The notes: generated from the sequence alone by a model not told the origin. Shown: positions 1-11,132, numbered from the stretch's first letter. The stretch is DNA of 64,000 bases from Entamoeba invadens IP1 (GCF_000330505.1 NW_004440383.1:398042-462041); one strand, 5' to 3'. Numbers and translations: made by a program.

Positions 1-1227
1 GTACTTCCCTCGACACTCACGACAACAGAACATCGTAACTCCTCGAAGCTCGATTTCCTTTTGACATACAAACTTCGATCGACACAACAAACATCTTTTC
101 AACCGCTGGAACGGATATAGCGTTCCAGACGCTTCACACCGAACAAACGAGTTTGAATAACAGTCCGAACAGCAATACATACTATTCTCTTCAGACAAAC
201 ACTTCTCATGAAAATAGTCGTCGCATCCCGGACAGTGCCTACAAGTACTTCTTTGATACTTTAACTCATTCCGACACAACGTGCAAAATTGTGGCTCGAC
301 TATGGTAGTCACAAAACTGAAAGTGTCGCGCTCCTTCTTGACTAACTCGCTCATCAAATACGCAAAGACAGTCTCTGCAATGGTTTTGTTGTTTGAAAGA
401 AGAAAGGAAAGACCGTCGCTCTCGCACAAAACAGAGTACTCCTCGCATCTCAAAGAAAACTCGTTGATCGCACTAAAGTCCCGAACTGAAAAGTTCAACT
501 CGAACGCAGCGGGGTTATTTACACTCGGAGACTGCTCTACAGATCCCCATGCGTACACTTTCATCTCCTTATTTTCCATGACATCCGCAAATACAATAAC
601 GTCTCCAGGGTACATCCCATGCAAAACTAGGGTTGGTGTCTTAATAACTGTTTTAAAGAGGCATTGTGTCTTTGCCAAGAAGTCTTGAATCTTCCCACCA
701 TTGATCACACAGAAAATCACTCTAAATTTTTCATTCGAGCATTGCCCACACTCCAACAAGGACTTTGAGAACAACTGCATTGCCTTAAAATAACACGAAA
801 GAGAGTACCGAGCGGCAACAAATTGGTCCAAGTAACTATTTGGGAAAAGGGATTTGGAAGCTTCAAACGCCATAGTCGTCTGTGGTAGTTGTGCCAAGTA
901 TGGTGTCAATATGTTTTGTGTTAAGATATCCATCAGAGAAAAATCGAAGTGGTTCTGGGGTTGTGTGAATGTTGGGAACGACTGCGAAATGACGTTGACG
1001 GTGTCTTTCAAGGAGTACATTTTGCCTTCTATCCGTGCGGTTTGTGTGTTCGAGTCGATGAAGTCCTCTGTTGTAAAATGCTGAGGCGGCTGAGTGTCGG
1101 AAAAGACAGTCTGGATGAGCGAGTCGATTTCATCGTCGTCAACTGCCGTCTCGCTCTCCGTCATACTCCCGAAGTGTTCCTCCATCCGTTCGTCTTTTGC
1201 TTTTCGAGTTTTTTCTGAAACACACAT
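1..1227 (-). CDS. Cys-rich protein with C-terminal zinc-binding region (partial)
   Basis: A reading frame of 409 codons is open from the ATG at 1225-1227 to the window edge, so the C-terminus is missing. A second in-frame ATG lies at 1183-1185. The first ~300 residues show no domain I recognise; they are acidic near the start and then globular. From about residue 314 the chain holds many CxxC and CxC pairs (CTLC, CRHCPGC, CCSDC, CLLC, CCREC) with a His in YFHEKC, which suggests PHD/RING-like zinc clusters. A GAAC box lies upstream at 1279-1283. Zinc binding is inferred from Cys spacing; the function is unknown and could be chromatin-related or ubiquitin-related. Confidence 0.8.
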   Translation of the reverse strand, partial: MCVSEKTRKAKDERMEEHFGSMTESETAVDDDEIDSLIQTVFSDTQPPQHFTTEDFIDSNTQTARIEGKMYSLKDTVNVISQSFPTFTQPQNHFDFSLMDILTQNILTPYLAQLPQTTMAFEASKSLFPNSYLDQFVAARYSLSCYFKAMQLFSKSLLECGQCSNEKFRVIFCVINGGKIQDFLAKTQCLFKTVIKTPTLVLHGMYPGDVIVFADVMENKEMKVYAWGSVEQSPSVNNPAAFELNFSVRDFSAINEFSLRCEEYSVLCESDGLSFLLSNNKTIAETVFAYLMSELVKKERDTFSFVTTIVEPQFCTLCRNELKYQRSTCRHCPGCDDYFHEKCLSEENSMYCCSDCYSNSFVRCEASGTLYPFQRLKRCLLCRSKFVCQKEIELRGVTMFCCRECRGKY

Positions 1228-1901
1228 AATCTTATTAAAATTAAAGAGGAAGATAAATACATATTGTACCTTCTTATGTTCTAGTTTAATACCTCAAATG
1301 GTTTTTATCTAGTTTAATGATTATTATTCTCAATTTTAATTCTGCATGGCATTTTTATAGTTTCTTGAGTAACTTTATTTTAAGTCTTCTTTTGTACTAT
1401 AAATAAATAAAGAAGAAAAAAGAGAAAAAACCAAATGTTATGCAGAAACAATTAATTTTTCGTTAATACTTATTTTGTTTGTTTATAATAGTATAATTAT
1501 AATTATTAAACTATACTATATAATTTAAAAAGATCCGTTATAGAAAATTTAACATTTTTTTGATGTGATGTTTGCAATCAAAAAGAGATTCGAAAAAATC
1601 ATAAAATTATTTTACTAATCTGGGAATTTTTAATTCATAAAAATTAAAAAGGTATAATTTAAAATATTATTTTAGTGATACATAAATTAATAAATTAATT
1701 ATTAATACAAAAGATGAAATATTTATTATAAAAACTAAAACAAATAATTATTGTAAATTTTTTTTAATTTAAAGTAAACTAAAATATTGTTAAATAAATT
1801 AATTGAAAATAGTGGAATCTAAATTAAAGTTAATAATTATTTCAGACTTAAATTAAAGAACAAGACTCCAGTAAAAACAACTAAAAACGAGGCAAAAAGA
1901 A
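1228..1901. other. AT-rich intergenic region
   Basis: This stretch is strongly AT-rich with many short A/T runs and small dyads such as the TATAATAGTATAATTATA region near 1485. It holds the promoter of the Cys-rich gene on its left and the 3' end of the protease gene on its right. I see no gene in it. Confidence 0.6.
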
Positions 1902-3636
1902 TTAATCACTGTATCTCTTATTGATATACGGATTAGACGCGTAGAACGTAGCAGTGTCCAAGTGTTGTTTAGTGGTTGATTTGTCGAGATACGTATAGTC
2001 AAATTCCTTATGATTGTCTTTCTTGCTCAAGTAACTCGATTCTTCCCAATTGATGTCGTAGTAGATACAATTAAATCCACCATAATATGAAATTTGTTGT
2101 TCAACGATATCATACGGGAAGAAGTAGTATCCACAATATTCCTTATTTGCGACAAGATCTTTTAATTGGCTCTCAATCGCTATTGATAAGTATCATCATT
2201 GACCTCAGTACATACATATAGAAAAACAAACGAGTGAAATATAACCCAATAACTTGTGTTGGTAAAGCCTTCCACGTCAAGTCGACAAATGTATCATCCA
2301 ATGTGTTATATTTGATCATAGTAAAATCAAAGTATCTTCCGCTTGGTTTTCTCGATGCTGGTTTCAATTCCCTCAAGAAGTATCTGTACACTGGATCTTT
2401 AGTACAAACGTGTTCATCAACGCATTGGTATTCAAATGGTTTATGTTCAAACTCCATGATCTTTTTGGATATTTCAGTGCTCTTCCCACACGCTTCAGTG
2501 CACACTTCCCAATTCAATGGGTCTTGTGGGTTAGGGCAAAGTGTCATCTCTTCTTCGTATGAAATTTGTCCCAAGTAATACTCAATAGAATGACTTCCTC
2601 GAATACCTCTGGCAGACCCCATTGGTCTATCTCCATAAGCAGTATCATTCCACGAATTCTTTAACACAAATCCTCCTTTATGTCCGGCTTTAGTCACAAA
2701 CTCGTCAGTGAATGCTTCCATGACCATCCCATGACCGCCCGCCATTGTCATTTCGCCATGTCTATCAAACTCACCATCAGGTGTATACATCGGCAAGACT
2801 AATTTGGCACAGTCTCCGCTCGCTATCTCTGGTGGGCACGCTACAACATCATACACACCAACATTACACAAATCGGGATATTGCGTGCATGGGAAGTATT
2901 CTACATCGTCATGAATCAATGAAGTCCAAGCAAGTGCTCTGTTCCCTTTTTGGACAAACAGCTTTTTGACGTCCTCCACCGTCGTCGCGACGTTCATTTT
3001 AGTGACATCAAACCTCACAGGATTTGACTTAATTGCACTCTCCAAGTTATCGCAAATCCATTCTTCGCTGTCTGTCGGCAAATATGGGCACACAGAGTCG
3101 GGGACGGTTTCCTTATACAAGCCTGGGAATGAATAAAACCAGTTGATTTCACCACCGGAAGTGCTATTGCTCAACAACGAATCGCCTGGTGTGTTACACA
3201 CATCGGGGTGTTCGACACAGTGGTCGACCATTTTAATACCCATAGCTTGTGTAGACAACAACGTGTATTGATCCTCAGACATCAACCCTTTTTCAATACC
3301 ATTTTGTCGATAATTCGATTGTAAAAATCCAATCAATGCAAAATCCCAGCAAGTCCCTCTCTCCATTTGGTAATAACGCGGCTCGTTATGCGCGACGCGT
3401 GCATATTTCGGAAATTCGGGTTCAGTATGAGCCTCGACGTATGTCGCGGGAATATCAGTGACATTCCCAACGGCTTCTTCAAACGACGAATACGAGTCGC
3501 TTGTCTTCAAAACGGGCGAGAACCGGAAATACATGACGGTTGCTATTTGGACCAACAACGCGAGGAAAAGAACAACAACAGAAACCCGTTGGGTGACTGG
3601 AAAGCGTGACATTTGTTCAATGAATTTGTTCCCCAT
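1902..3636 (-). CDS. Membrane-anchored papain-like cysteine protease (EhCP-C type)
   Basis: Two exons, 3636-2232 and 2179-1902, are separated by a 52-nt GTTTGT...TAG intron (2180-2231) and give 560 residues. A hydrophobic signal anchor at residues 17-36 is followed directly by a C1 peptidase domain with no recognisable propeptide. The catalytic set is visible: Gln90 and Cys96 in QMERGTCWDFA, a His in GGHGMVMEAF near residue 300, and an Asn in VLKNSWND near 325. This layout matches the E. histolytica CP-C subfamily, which has an N-terminal hydrophobic segment, so the protease probably faces the lumen of secretory or lysosomal compartments. The Cys-rich C-terminal part (residues 360-560) is specific. 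A GAACT box lies at 3649-3653, 13 bases before the ATG. Confidence 0.88.
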
Positions 3637-3992
3637 TTACAATTTTAAAGTTCTTGGATACTTTTTTAGTTGATGGACTTTTCCCCAGTCGTGGAAATTT
3701 TAAGAATACTTTTGCTTATTCACACTGTTCGGCGGGCTTTTTCGAAGTTTTCAGATGAACTCTTGCCCCTTTAAAATACTCGCTTATTTTACCACTCGTT
3801 CGGGCGGTTCAATCTATCTTCTAATTTAGATATATTATTTTCATAATTAAAATACTATATTTTTACTATTTTAGTTGTGTATTGGATTTTCTATTTTTTT
3901 GACATCCTGGGGTTGTGTTTAATAATTAAATACTATTATTATTATATATAATAGTTAATGGATGGGGAAGTAGACATTGTACAATTATAATA
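3637..3992. other. Intergenic region ending at an assembly gap
   Basis: It holds the promoter side of the protease gene (GAACT at 3649-3653) and AT-rich sequence up to the gap. No continuation of the DENN reading frame is visible left of the gap, so that gene should end inside it. Confidence 0.55.
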
Positions 3993-4092
3993 NNNNNNNN
4001 NNNNNNNNNNNNNNNNNNNNNNNNNNNNNNNNNNNNNNNNNNNNNNNNNNNNNNNNNNNNNNNNNNNNNNNNNNNNNNNNNNNNNNNNNNNN
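3993..4092. other. Assembly gap (100 N)
   Basis: Exactly one hundred N. The round number suggests a placeholder of unknown true length. It removes the C-terminus of the DENN-domain gene. Confidence 0.98.
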
Positions 4093-5493
4093 AGACTCGA
4101 CAAATTTTTTCATGAAAGCATATCCTTTTGGATAGAATTGTTTTGGGTACTTCTGAATGAATAGATCGAGTTTATCAGTTTTGGTCTTTAAACAGAAATT
4201 ATAGACCGACTGAATAAGGCGATTATAAAGGACCTCGCGTAAGACTTTCCTCACATGTTCACTGAAATCGACAACTTTCTTTTGATCCATCATCTCGATG
4301 AAGACTTCTCTCTCTTCGACACTTGGTGAGGTCGGTACATACGTTTTCACCAACACATTCAATTGATTCAAAAGTTCTGTTCTCCATGGTAATAACACTT
4401 CAGGTAGTGTCACTGAGTCAAAATACTTTGTTTTCCGGCCTGTAAAGTAGTTCCAATATCCTTGGTCGAGTTCCTCGACATATGCGTTGACCTTACATTT
4501 ATAAGGAGGGTAACTCCCTCCACACAAAATAGGTACCGGCGTTTCAAAAAACTCAAACAAGATATCGGGGACATATGGAATAAATATCCCAGGCCAATAA
4601 AACGGATAAAACAACGTGAGGAGCCCAAGCACACAGGACGAAGTTGATGTAACATTATCTGAAAGTAAGATGACACCATACCCACACATCATCATACAAA
4701 GGGTATTCAAAACGTCTTCAACAGTCATCGTACAAAACAACCGAATGAGGGAATAGTCTCCGACTAATCCCATCGACCGCTCAATTTCACTGGATTTCTG
4801 TGAACTCAAAAACACTTTAGAACATGGAAATGTTGTCTTGTTGTTATTCCCAAGCATTACATTAATTGCTTCGGTCGGCCGTTCCAGTTTCATGAACTGT
4901 TGGAGCTTCACTTCGAGAAGTGCTTTAATCGGATTCACTGTGAAATTTGGGCTCTGCATTTCCACTCTTAGAATGAATGAGTAATAATACTCTAACTTGT
5001 TTCGATATCCTATTTCCGACAATTGCGAGAGTAACGCAAACAAGCAGTTAAAGTACGGGCATGTCGTGGTGAAACAATACGTTCGTTGTGTATAATATGG
5101 CTCTTTAAAAAGTTCTGCAGTGAGTCCCACTGGGTTAATTAAGTCACTTGTGATATTCAGAAATTCGTTTTGTCTGAGACATACACAAATCGTACTTGTT
5201 TCTTCTCCAGGAAGCATCGTGACGTACTGGGTTGGATGTTTCTTCATTATTTCCTTTGAGACTGATGGAAGTTTCGAAATAGTTGGCGGTTGGGGTACAA
5301 TGAATTGTTCGGACTTCAGCGGAAATTCATAACTTTCCGGGTATTTGTAGAGCAAACTAATTTGTGGCGTCGGAGTGTTTGGCGCCGTCGACGGCGATAC
5401 TCCAAATATTGAAAAAGAGGTGATCAGTGTTTTTGTCAACGTGGTTAGTGCAACGGTCAATGGTGAGTCGCGTAAGAGTGTTGAGTCGGCCAT
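4093..5493 (-). CDS. DENN-domain protein, C-terminus lost in gap
   Basis: The visible part has 467 codons from the ATG at 5491-5493 to the gap. It shows the tripartite DENN layout: an N-terminal uDENN-like part (PESYEFP, then a Tyr/Cys-rich strand region around YCFTTTCPYFNCLF), a central cDENN part (VEDVLNTLCMMM, LTLFYPFYWPGIFIPYVP, then ETPVPILCGG), and a downstream helical region. DENN proteins generally act as GDP/GTP exchange factors for Rab GTPases on membranes. Which Rab is involved cannot be read from the sequence. The true end lies in the gap, so any frame continuing through the Ns is artificial. Confidence 0.82.
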
Positions 5494-5726
5494 TGACTTG
5501 AATTATAAGTTTATGTCATTTGTAGTATTTGTATAGCTTTTTTACTACATTTTTATAGTTCAACTACCCATGACATATTTCGTCACCACAAAACAGTATT
5601 TTTGTTATTTGATCAATCAAGAATTAGGTAGGGTTTCCCGAAAAAAGACAAATTGTTTTAGTGCAATGTGACGTTTTGTTGAAAACTTGGAATACAATAA
5701 AAGATGTGTTTTATAACTTTGCAGCA

Positions 5727-7430
5727 TCAAAGCAATACTTCGTGAGTATCTCCAAACAGCTTGACATCGACGGTACTCTTAACACTCGTGACATTTCTTA
5801 TGGTTAAATTTCTTGACTTCAATGGTACCTCCCCGATGTCCATTGATTTCACCGAAAGTAAAATAAGGTGCTCGATTGTACTGTTAACCAACTTGTCGAA
5901 AACAAAGACACCATCACACAAATAGAGATTTTCAACGTGTTTTGGAAGAGTGATGGAATGTGGATTAAATTCTGTGAACCCCAAGTGTTGTAGATCATTT
6001 GCTTGTGACAAATCAATCGAAAAGGGTTTACCTCTAATTATATCGAAAGATACAAGAGAGGAAGGGCACACAAGATGTTCAATTTGGGGTGATAACAAAA
6101 TCAAAACTTTCAAACCCAAAAGGTTACTTGTGAGATCGTTGTCGAAAACACAGCCTATTGCCACTAGATTTGTTATTCCTCTGTTGAACGGCAAGCCTTT
6201 TTGTAAATTCATTCGATTGAGATGCAGAGCCTTTAGATTGTCTGTAAAAATGGGGCTTTCCTTAAAACGAGAATATGACATTGATAGTTCTTTAAGCGAA
6301 GTTAAAAGCGTCATATCTTGTGTTACTGTGGCGTTTTGAAATTCCAACGCAGTCATTGAACTAAACTTTGACAAATCAAAATTTGTATCATTCACTATGT
6401 GCAACTTTTTGATTGTTTTAAAATTAGCTGGTGTGGCTTTTGAAAGTGTATTTTCAGTGCATTCCAAGAACAACACGCCGTCCGGTATTTGGTTCAACTC
6501 TCCGTGTACACTTTTAATATTCGTGCTTTTGATCATATCTTCTGAAAAGACAATTTTAGAATTACTTAGTGTGTTGACTGTTTGAAGTTCGTGAAGTCCG
6601 TTTAACAGAATATCATTTTTTACTTCTGACCTTACAGTGATAGTCTTCACAAGGCACATTTCATCAATCTCATTAATTTTCATCAAGTTGTTGTTACATA
6701 CATTTAACGTGTAATCTCGCAAAAATACGATCTCTCCGTCTTTATATATCCAATCATCAAAAGCGACAACAGCGAAGCTCTTGAGTATGTCTAAGTGTTC
6801 GACCTTTTCATATCTTGAATTAAACACCACTATCTTCTTTTCGAAATTTTTGTACTTCTGAAGTTGTAAAGCTGTTTCTGTTTTCCTACAGTGAAGCGAC
6901 ACAACTTTGATATGTTGTGTCTTGTCTGGGAAGACGTCTTCTAATGTTATTGAGTTTTCCCAGTTTAAAACGTTGAGTTTTACGATCTGGAGATTGGCAA
7001 ACCCACTCAAGTTGATTTTTTTTGAAAATGAAGACACAATAAGCATAATAACTTTTTCTTTCAATTTCTCAAACAAAAAAATATCGTGATTTTCTTCAGA
7101 AATATGATTTATTAACTTGATTTGTGCAATCTTGTCAATTATATTATTTCTTAGTGCAATATCATTATTATCACATTCTATTGTCTCGAGGTGTGGAAAA
7201 AGAACGAAAATATTATTTGGGATGAGAGTGTTTACTATATTATGATAAGTTCTTGATGATACAATTTCGTTTTTGTTTTGGAGTGTTTTTAGTGACATCT
7301 TTGGAAAAAATCTGAGCATCTCTGTTGCTTCTAAACATTTTTTATTTACTAATTTAAGTGTGATAACATCTTCAACAAACCGAAAATATATAACAGCGTT
7401 TGCAAGATAAAAGGCTTCAAGTTGTTTCAT
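5727..7430 (-). CDS. Leucine-rich repeat protein with F-box-like N-terminus
   Basis: A single exon of 567 residues. The N-terminus (FYLANAVIYFRFVEDVITL and the following VNKKCLEA) resembles the F-box-like start shared by many Entamoeba LRR proteins. The rest is a series of irregular leucine-rich repeats about 20-25 residues apart, clearest in the second half where LKEL, LKALHLN, LVAIG and LKVLILL recur. No signal peptide or membrane segment is seen, so it is probably cytosolic. By family it would be a protein-binding scaffold or a substrate adaptor of an SCF-type ligase; this is inference. The upstream region is AT-rich and lacks a clear GAACT box. Confidence 0.78.
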   Translation of the reverse strand: MKQLEAFYLANAVIYFRFVEDVITLKLVNKKCLEATEMLRFFPKMSLKTLQNKNEIVSSRTYHNIVNTLIPNNIFVLFPHLETIECDNNDIALRNNIIDKIAQIKLINHISEENHDIFLFEKLKEKVIMLIVSSFSKKINLSGFANLQIVKLNVLNWENSITLEDVFPDKTQHIKVVSLHCRKTETALQLQKYKNFEKKIVVFNSRYEKVEHLDILKSFAVVAFDDWIYKDGEIVFLRDYTLNVCNNNLMKINEIDEMCLVKTITVRSEVKNDILLNGLHELQTVNTLSNSKIVFSEDMIKSTNIKSVHGELNQIPDGVLFLECTENTLSKATPANFKTIKKLHIVNDTNFDLSKFSSMTALEFQNATVTQDMTLLTSLKELSMSYSRFKESPIFTDNLKALHLNRMNLQKGLPFNRGITNLVAIGCVFDNDLTSNLLGLKVLILLSPQIEHLVCPSSLVSFDIIRGKPFSIDLSQANDLQHLGFTEFNPHSITLPKHVENLYLCDGVFVFDKLVNSTIEHLILLSVKSMDIGEVPLKSRNLTIRNVTSVKSTVDVKLFGDTHEVLL

Positions 7431-7875
7431 CGTTTTATAGTTTTGTGATTTTTATTTATTCATTCAAATTTTAAACTTCTTTTTTTTTGACGTATAATTA
7501 TTAATAACAAAATATAATTTATAATTATAAAAATAATAGTAAATTAAAAATACTATTTTTTTTAGTTAATTATTAAAACCAAGAATACTATTTTAATTAA
7601 TTAATGATTAATTTATTCTTTTTAAATTATAGTTAAATTTAACTATAAAATATAGTATCTCACTTTTATTTTTAGAAAGAGAAGAGAGAAAGGGGATGAG
7701 AAATGGAGGTTAAACAACTCTGGAAAGTGAGAAAGCAAACAAAATTCAAATTTGGTTTGTTCTGATTGTAGGAAGTGGTAAGAACTCACAAACCGCGAGA
7801 TCGTTTTGTCTCGAAACCTCGAGGACAAAAAAGAAAGAGAACTGGGTTAGGTTAAAAAATAGAAAAGAACAGAAG
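7431..7875. other. Divergent promoter region
   Basis: This lies between the LRR gene (minus) and the two-pass membrane protein (plus). The left half is AT-rich with inverted A/T tracts near 7490-7640; the right half is more mixed and carries GAAC at 7867-7870, a few bases before the plus-strand ATG. No gene is seen. Confidence 0.5.
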
Positions 7876-8667
7876 ATGGGTCTCTCTTGGAGGTGCGCCT
7901 TTTTGCACTCCCGTTGTTTCCGTGTCTTTATTCTAACATCGCTGCTTGTGTTTTCAGTGCTGTACATTGTCTTGACGATCGGGGTTATTTTCACACCAGC
8001 AACGCTTCTAATTAAAAAGTGGTATGATCCACTTCCAAAAGCTATTGTGTCTGTCAAAGACAGTGCTCAAATTATTTACCCAATGATTGAGGATGTCTCA
8101 AAATTGTCCAACACAGTCATCCGAGCAGACTATTTTTTCCAGTTTGGGTTTTCGGAGTTCAACAAGACGTACAACATTATCGACCAAACGATCGACGAAC
8201 AAGTCTTTCCTATACTGAACCTCACCAACTCTGCAATATCAGGAGCAACTGGTTTTGTCAATAAAATTGCAGATTTTCTTCATTCAATACACATCAACTT
8301 CAACATTTCGTTCGTCGACAACCTCAACATAATCAATGACATTCTCAGCGAGGTTCCACAACAACTCACTGATCTCCAGTTTCAAATGGACAAGGCAACA
8401 AGAGCTGGCGAGGCTCTTGGGCAGTCCATTGATGTTGTTGGGCACAGGTTCATCAAGTTTTACCACACTTGCGATAATCTCACTGATGTTGTTGATAATG
8501 TTTTCCAAGACGTTGATATTATTGTTCAACAGATGGATGTTTTGGAAGATTCCATACCGGTGGTTGTTGTACTTGGAAAGGCGGTCGCGTGCTTTGTTAT
8601 GGTGTGGCTTGCATTTGTTACTATGATCATTTTCTTGTATGTCAAATATCACAAGCCAGTTGGTTGA
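7876..8667 (+). CDS. Two-pass membrane protein, unknown family
   Basis: A single exon of 263 residues. A membrane segment at about residues 16-45 and a second at about 230-257 flank a ~180-residue loop with several N-glycosylation sequons (NKT, NLT, NIS) and amphipathic helices with few cysteines, so the loop is probably lumenal or extracellular and coiled. The tail after the second segment is very short (KYHKPVG). The topology resembles prominin- or tweety-like fragments, but I see no signature that would assign it. The GAAC at 7867-7870 supports the start. Confidence 0.7.
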   Translation: MGLSWRCAFLHSRCFRVFILTSLLVFSVLYIVLTIGVIFTPATLLIKKWYDPLPKAIVSVKDSAQIIYPMIEDVSKLSNTVIRADYFFQFGFSEFNKTYNIIDQTIDEQVFPILNLTNSAISGATGFVNKIADFLHSIHINFNISFVDNLNIINDILSEVPQQLTDLQFQMDKATRAGEALGQSIDVVGHRFIKFYHTCDNLTDVVDNVFQDVDIIVQQMDVLEDSIPVVVVLGKAVACFVMVWLAFVTMIIFLYVKYHKPVG

Positions 8668-9049
8668 ACCAAATCATGTTTTTTGAAGACAAATTCTATA
8701 TTTTGATTAAATATTTTATTATTTTGGTTTTATTTATATTTGAATTTTATAAGTTTGTTTTAGTTTATTAAATTGTTTTTAATCAAAAAACATTATGTTT
8801 TAGTTTTTGTTAACTTAAAAAAATAAACTAAAGGTGTTACTTTTTTGAACTAAAGTCTTACATAAATTTAATTCAATTATAAAAAATTTAAAAATAAATA
8901 TTTTTCAAATGATTTAAAAAACATTTTTATTATAATTTAATAATTTTAATATTAAAATTAAACCAATAAAAATCAATTTAAAATGAAATTTTGAAATTGA
9001 GTTATTCGGAACGAAAGATCATAAGAAGGGAGAAAAAGAAAGTAAAAAC
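8668..9049. other. AT-rich intergenic region
   Basis: Very AT-rich. GAAC at 9009-9012 precedes the next small reading frame. Nothing else is seen. Confidence 0.5.
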
Positions 9050-9409
9050 ATGGACAGCAGTGCTTCTTTTTGTAGAGTCATCAAACTTGTCATGGACGGC
9101 ACAACGATACACATTGATGACTCAAGGCTTGTTTCAGCTCTGCAAGAGCTGCAGGCCAGGGTTGACTCGCTTGAAGCTATTCTCAGAAAAGACCCACAAG
9201 CTCCCCCAAATGCCACTGACATTCGAGACAAAACGAATTACGCGGGTGTTAGTACATCGGACCTTCATGGGGTAATAGTACCAATTTTGTTCAACGCAGA
9301 AGACTATGAGAGTCACCTTGTCAAGAAGAAACAATGTGAAGTGAAACGACAACGACATTTATCCTTTTTGATTGAAATAGCCAATACCAAATTCCGTCGC
9401 TTATTTTAG
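9050..9409 (+). CDS. Small hypothetical protein with short coiled coil
   Basis: A 119-residue frame whose base composition is clearly less AT-rich than its flanks and which has a GAAC box about 40 bases upstream. Residues 22-46 (LVSALQELQARVDSLEAIL) form a likely coiled coil; the rest is polar and ends with a basic segment. I recognise no family. It converges with the phosphatase gene, with 145 bases between stop codons. It could be a real small gene or one exon of a gene whose other parts I did not find. Confidence 0.5.
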   Translation: MDSSASFCRVIKLVMDGTTIHIDDSRLVSALQELQARVDSLEAILRKDPQAPPNATDIRDKTNYAGVSTSDLHGVIVPILFNAEDYESHLVKKKQCEVKRQRHLSFLIEIANTKFRRLF

Positions 9410-9554
9410 TTCACATTTGGCATTCCAATAAATTATCGTCGTGTTGTTATTTCCAGTTTCACCAATCGAACAAAACAATAAACTGAAACAATAACATGTT
9501 AAAAAAGCGCTTTTTATTCGCTGAGGGTCGTCCCCCAGAACGTTTAATACACAC

Positions 9555-10505
9555 TCAAAGGAAGAACTCAGGGATGACCACCTTTGCAGTCAGTTTGTGT
9601 TGGTCGGCTGGGCATTCCTTGAAGAATTCGAACTTGTACGAATCGGCCTTCGTCATGACCATAATACACGCTTCATTCCCGCACCTGTAGCAATAATTTG
9701 GCGCACTCCAAACAGTTACAATCTTATTGTCCAACATCCACTTAAACCCTTCCTGGATGAGTTGATGAGCTCGACACACGAAATTCAGTCCGTTTACTTG
9801 CAAGAAATCGTTGAGAGGTTGTTGCCCGAAAGTGTGTCCAGCGCCTCGTGGGCTTTCTTCCCAGTCGATGTATGGCTTGTTTTCTTCAGGGTCGCTCCAC
9901 AACAAATCACACATTACGCCGTCGTGTGGGACTTCTTTTTTTCGATCGACTCGCGCGATGATGTCAAGTGTCTTACAGTCGGGGGAAAGTCCTCCGTGGG
10001 TGCCAAACACACGCCCATCGATCAACACCCCAAGCGACAAGAAGTCAAACAAATCGGTGCAGTTTTTCCAGACGTTCGACGTTCCGTATTTTCTCTGGCA
10101 CTCGTCGTAAAACCCATATATCTGTGTAATTGCCCGGCTCTCATGGTTTCCTCTTATCAAATAAATGTGGTCGGTGTACTTGACTTTGAGTGCGATTAAC
10201 AACAAAAACGTTTCGACGGAGTTGAATCCCCTGTCGACGTAGTCGCCCAAAAATACGTACTTTGTTTCGGGAGGCCGTCGGCCTGTTTTAAAAAGTTCGA
10301 GAAGGTCCCAGAACTGACCATGGATATCACCACATATGGTCACTGGCGTTTGTAAAGGTATCATGTTGGGCTCCTCACACACAATCTCGCGACACTTGTC
10401 ACAAAGGTATTCGACTGTAAGTTCACTGACTGGCTTTCCAACCCACAACGCGTCGAGTATTTTGTCGATGTCTGTATCTTGTGAGGAAATTGATTCTATC
10501 TCCAT
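9555..10505 (-). CDS. PPP-family Ser/Thr protein phosphatase (PP2A/PP4/PP6 type)
   Basis: A single exon of 316 residues, the usual length for this subfamily. Metal-binding motifs are intact: GDIHGQ (59-64), GDYVDRG (87-93), RGNHES (118-123) and HGGLSP near residue 168. The C-terminus ends in FFL, close to the YFL of PP2A-type catalytic subunits that is methylated in relatives, and residues around GFYDECQRKYG favour PP2A/PP4 over PP1. It should remove phosphate from Ser/Thr in the cytosol or nucleus together with regulatory subunits. Which of PP2A, PP4 or PP6 it represents needs a tree. Confidence 0.93.
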   Translation of the reverse strand: MEIESISSQDTDIDKILDALWVGKPVSELTVEYLCDKCREIVCEEPNMIPLQTPVTICGDIHGQFWDLLELFKTGRRPPETKYVFLGDYVDRGFNSVETFLLLIALKVKYTDHIYLIRGNHESRAITQIYGFYDECQRKYGTSNVWKNCTDLFDFLSLGVLIDGRVFGTHGGLSPDCKTLDIIARVDRKKEVPHDGVMCDLLWSDPEENKPYIDWEESPRGAGHTFGQQPLNDFLQVNGLNFVCRAHQLIQEGFKWMLDNKIVTVWSAPNYCYRCGNEACIMVMTKADSYKFEFFKECPADQHKLTAKVVIPEFFL

Positions 10506-11132
10506 CCTTTCTTTTTTTCAGTTTCTCACTTTTGGAAAATTTTCTCTTTTCATTCAAATCGTATTTTTCCTTTCGGATGAGTGTGGTTTCAGGTAAACGA
10601 ACTATTTCGCAGCGATCCCTGAATTTTAAAACCCTTTTTTCAATTCCAGTTTTTCTAATTATGAGGAAATCGAGTAAAAATGTTTTTCTCTTTTTTTTTA
10701 TTTTTTTTTTTTTAAATGGCAGTGAAAATGTTTTCAATTGTGTTTTTCTATTTGAAGTTTTTAAAAATTCCTCACGATTTTTATTTTTATCAATGGAATG
10801 TTCTTCATCCTCTATCAATCTTGAATAAAATGATATGAATGGCTATTATGGCCAGAATGGATGTAGTATTCTGATTTATAAACAGTAAAACACAATTACT
10901 ACTAATATAGTTTTATAATTTACAATTTAATTATTTATAATAGTAAAATAAACCCCCAAAAAATTTAAAAATGAAATTTTGAGATTTGGTATATATTATT
11001 TGCAAATGCAGAAGAATAATACAAATGAAATGTTTTCAAATCGATTTTTGATTTGATTAAAAATCAGAGAAAGAGTTCGATTGTGATAGTTTGTCCAACA
11101 ACATAAAAAGGAACTCACCAACTCCTTAATTA
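10506..11132. other. Divergent promoter region
   Basis: This lies between the phosphatase gene (minus) and the phosphodiesterase gene (plus). It holds T-tracts near 10680-10715, AT-rich sequence and a GAACT box at 11111-11115, 18 bases before the plus-strand ATG. Frames on both strands here are low in complexity and I do not call them. Confidence 0.5.

Noticed and set aside
281..1312. Several plus-strand frames of 70-135 codons
   Set aside because: They overlap the long minus-strand Cys-rich gene, which is open to the window edge and has a better amino-acid pattern.
9597..10199. Plus-strand frame of 200 codons
   Set aside because: It is the antisense of the phosphatase gene, whose catalytic motifs are complete.
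10423..10828. Frames on both strands between the phosphatase and the phosphodiesterase
   Set aside because: They consist of Lys/Arg- or Phe-rich translations of T- and A-tracts and overlap the phosphatase start.
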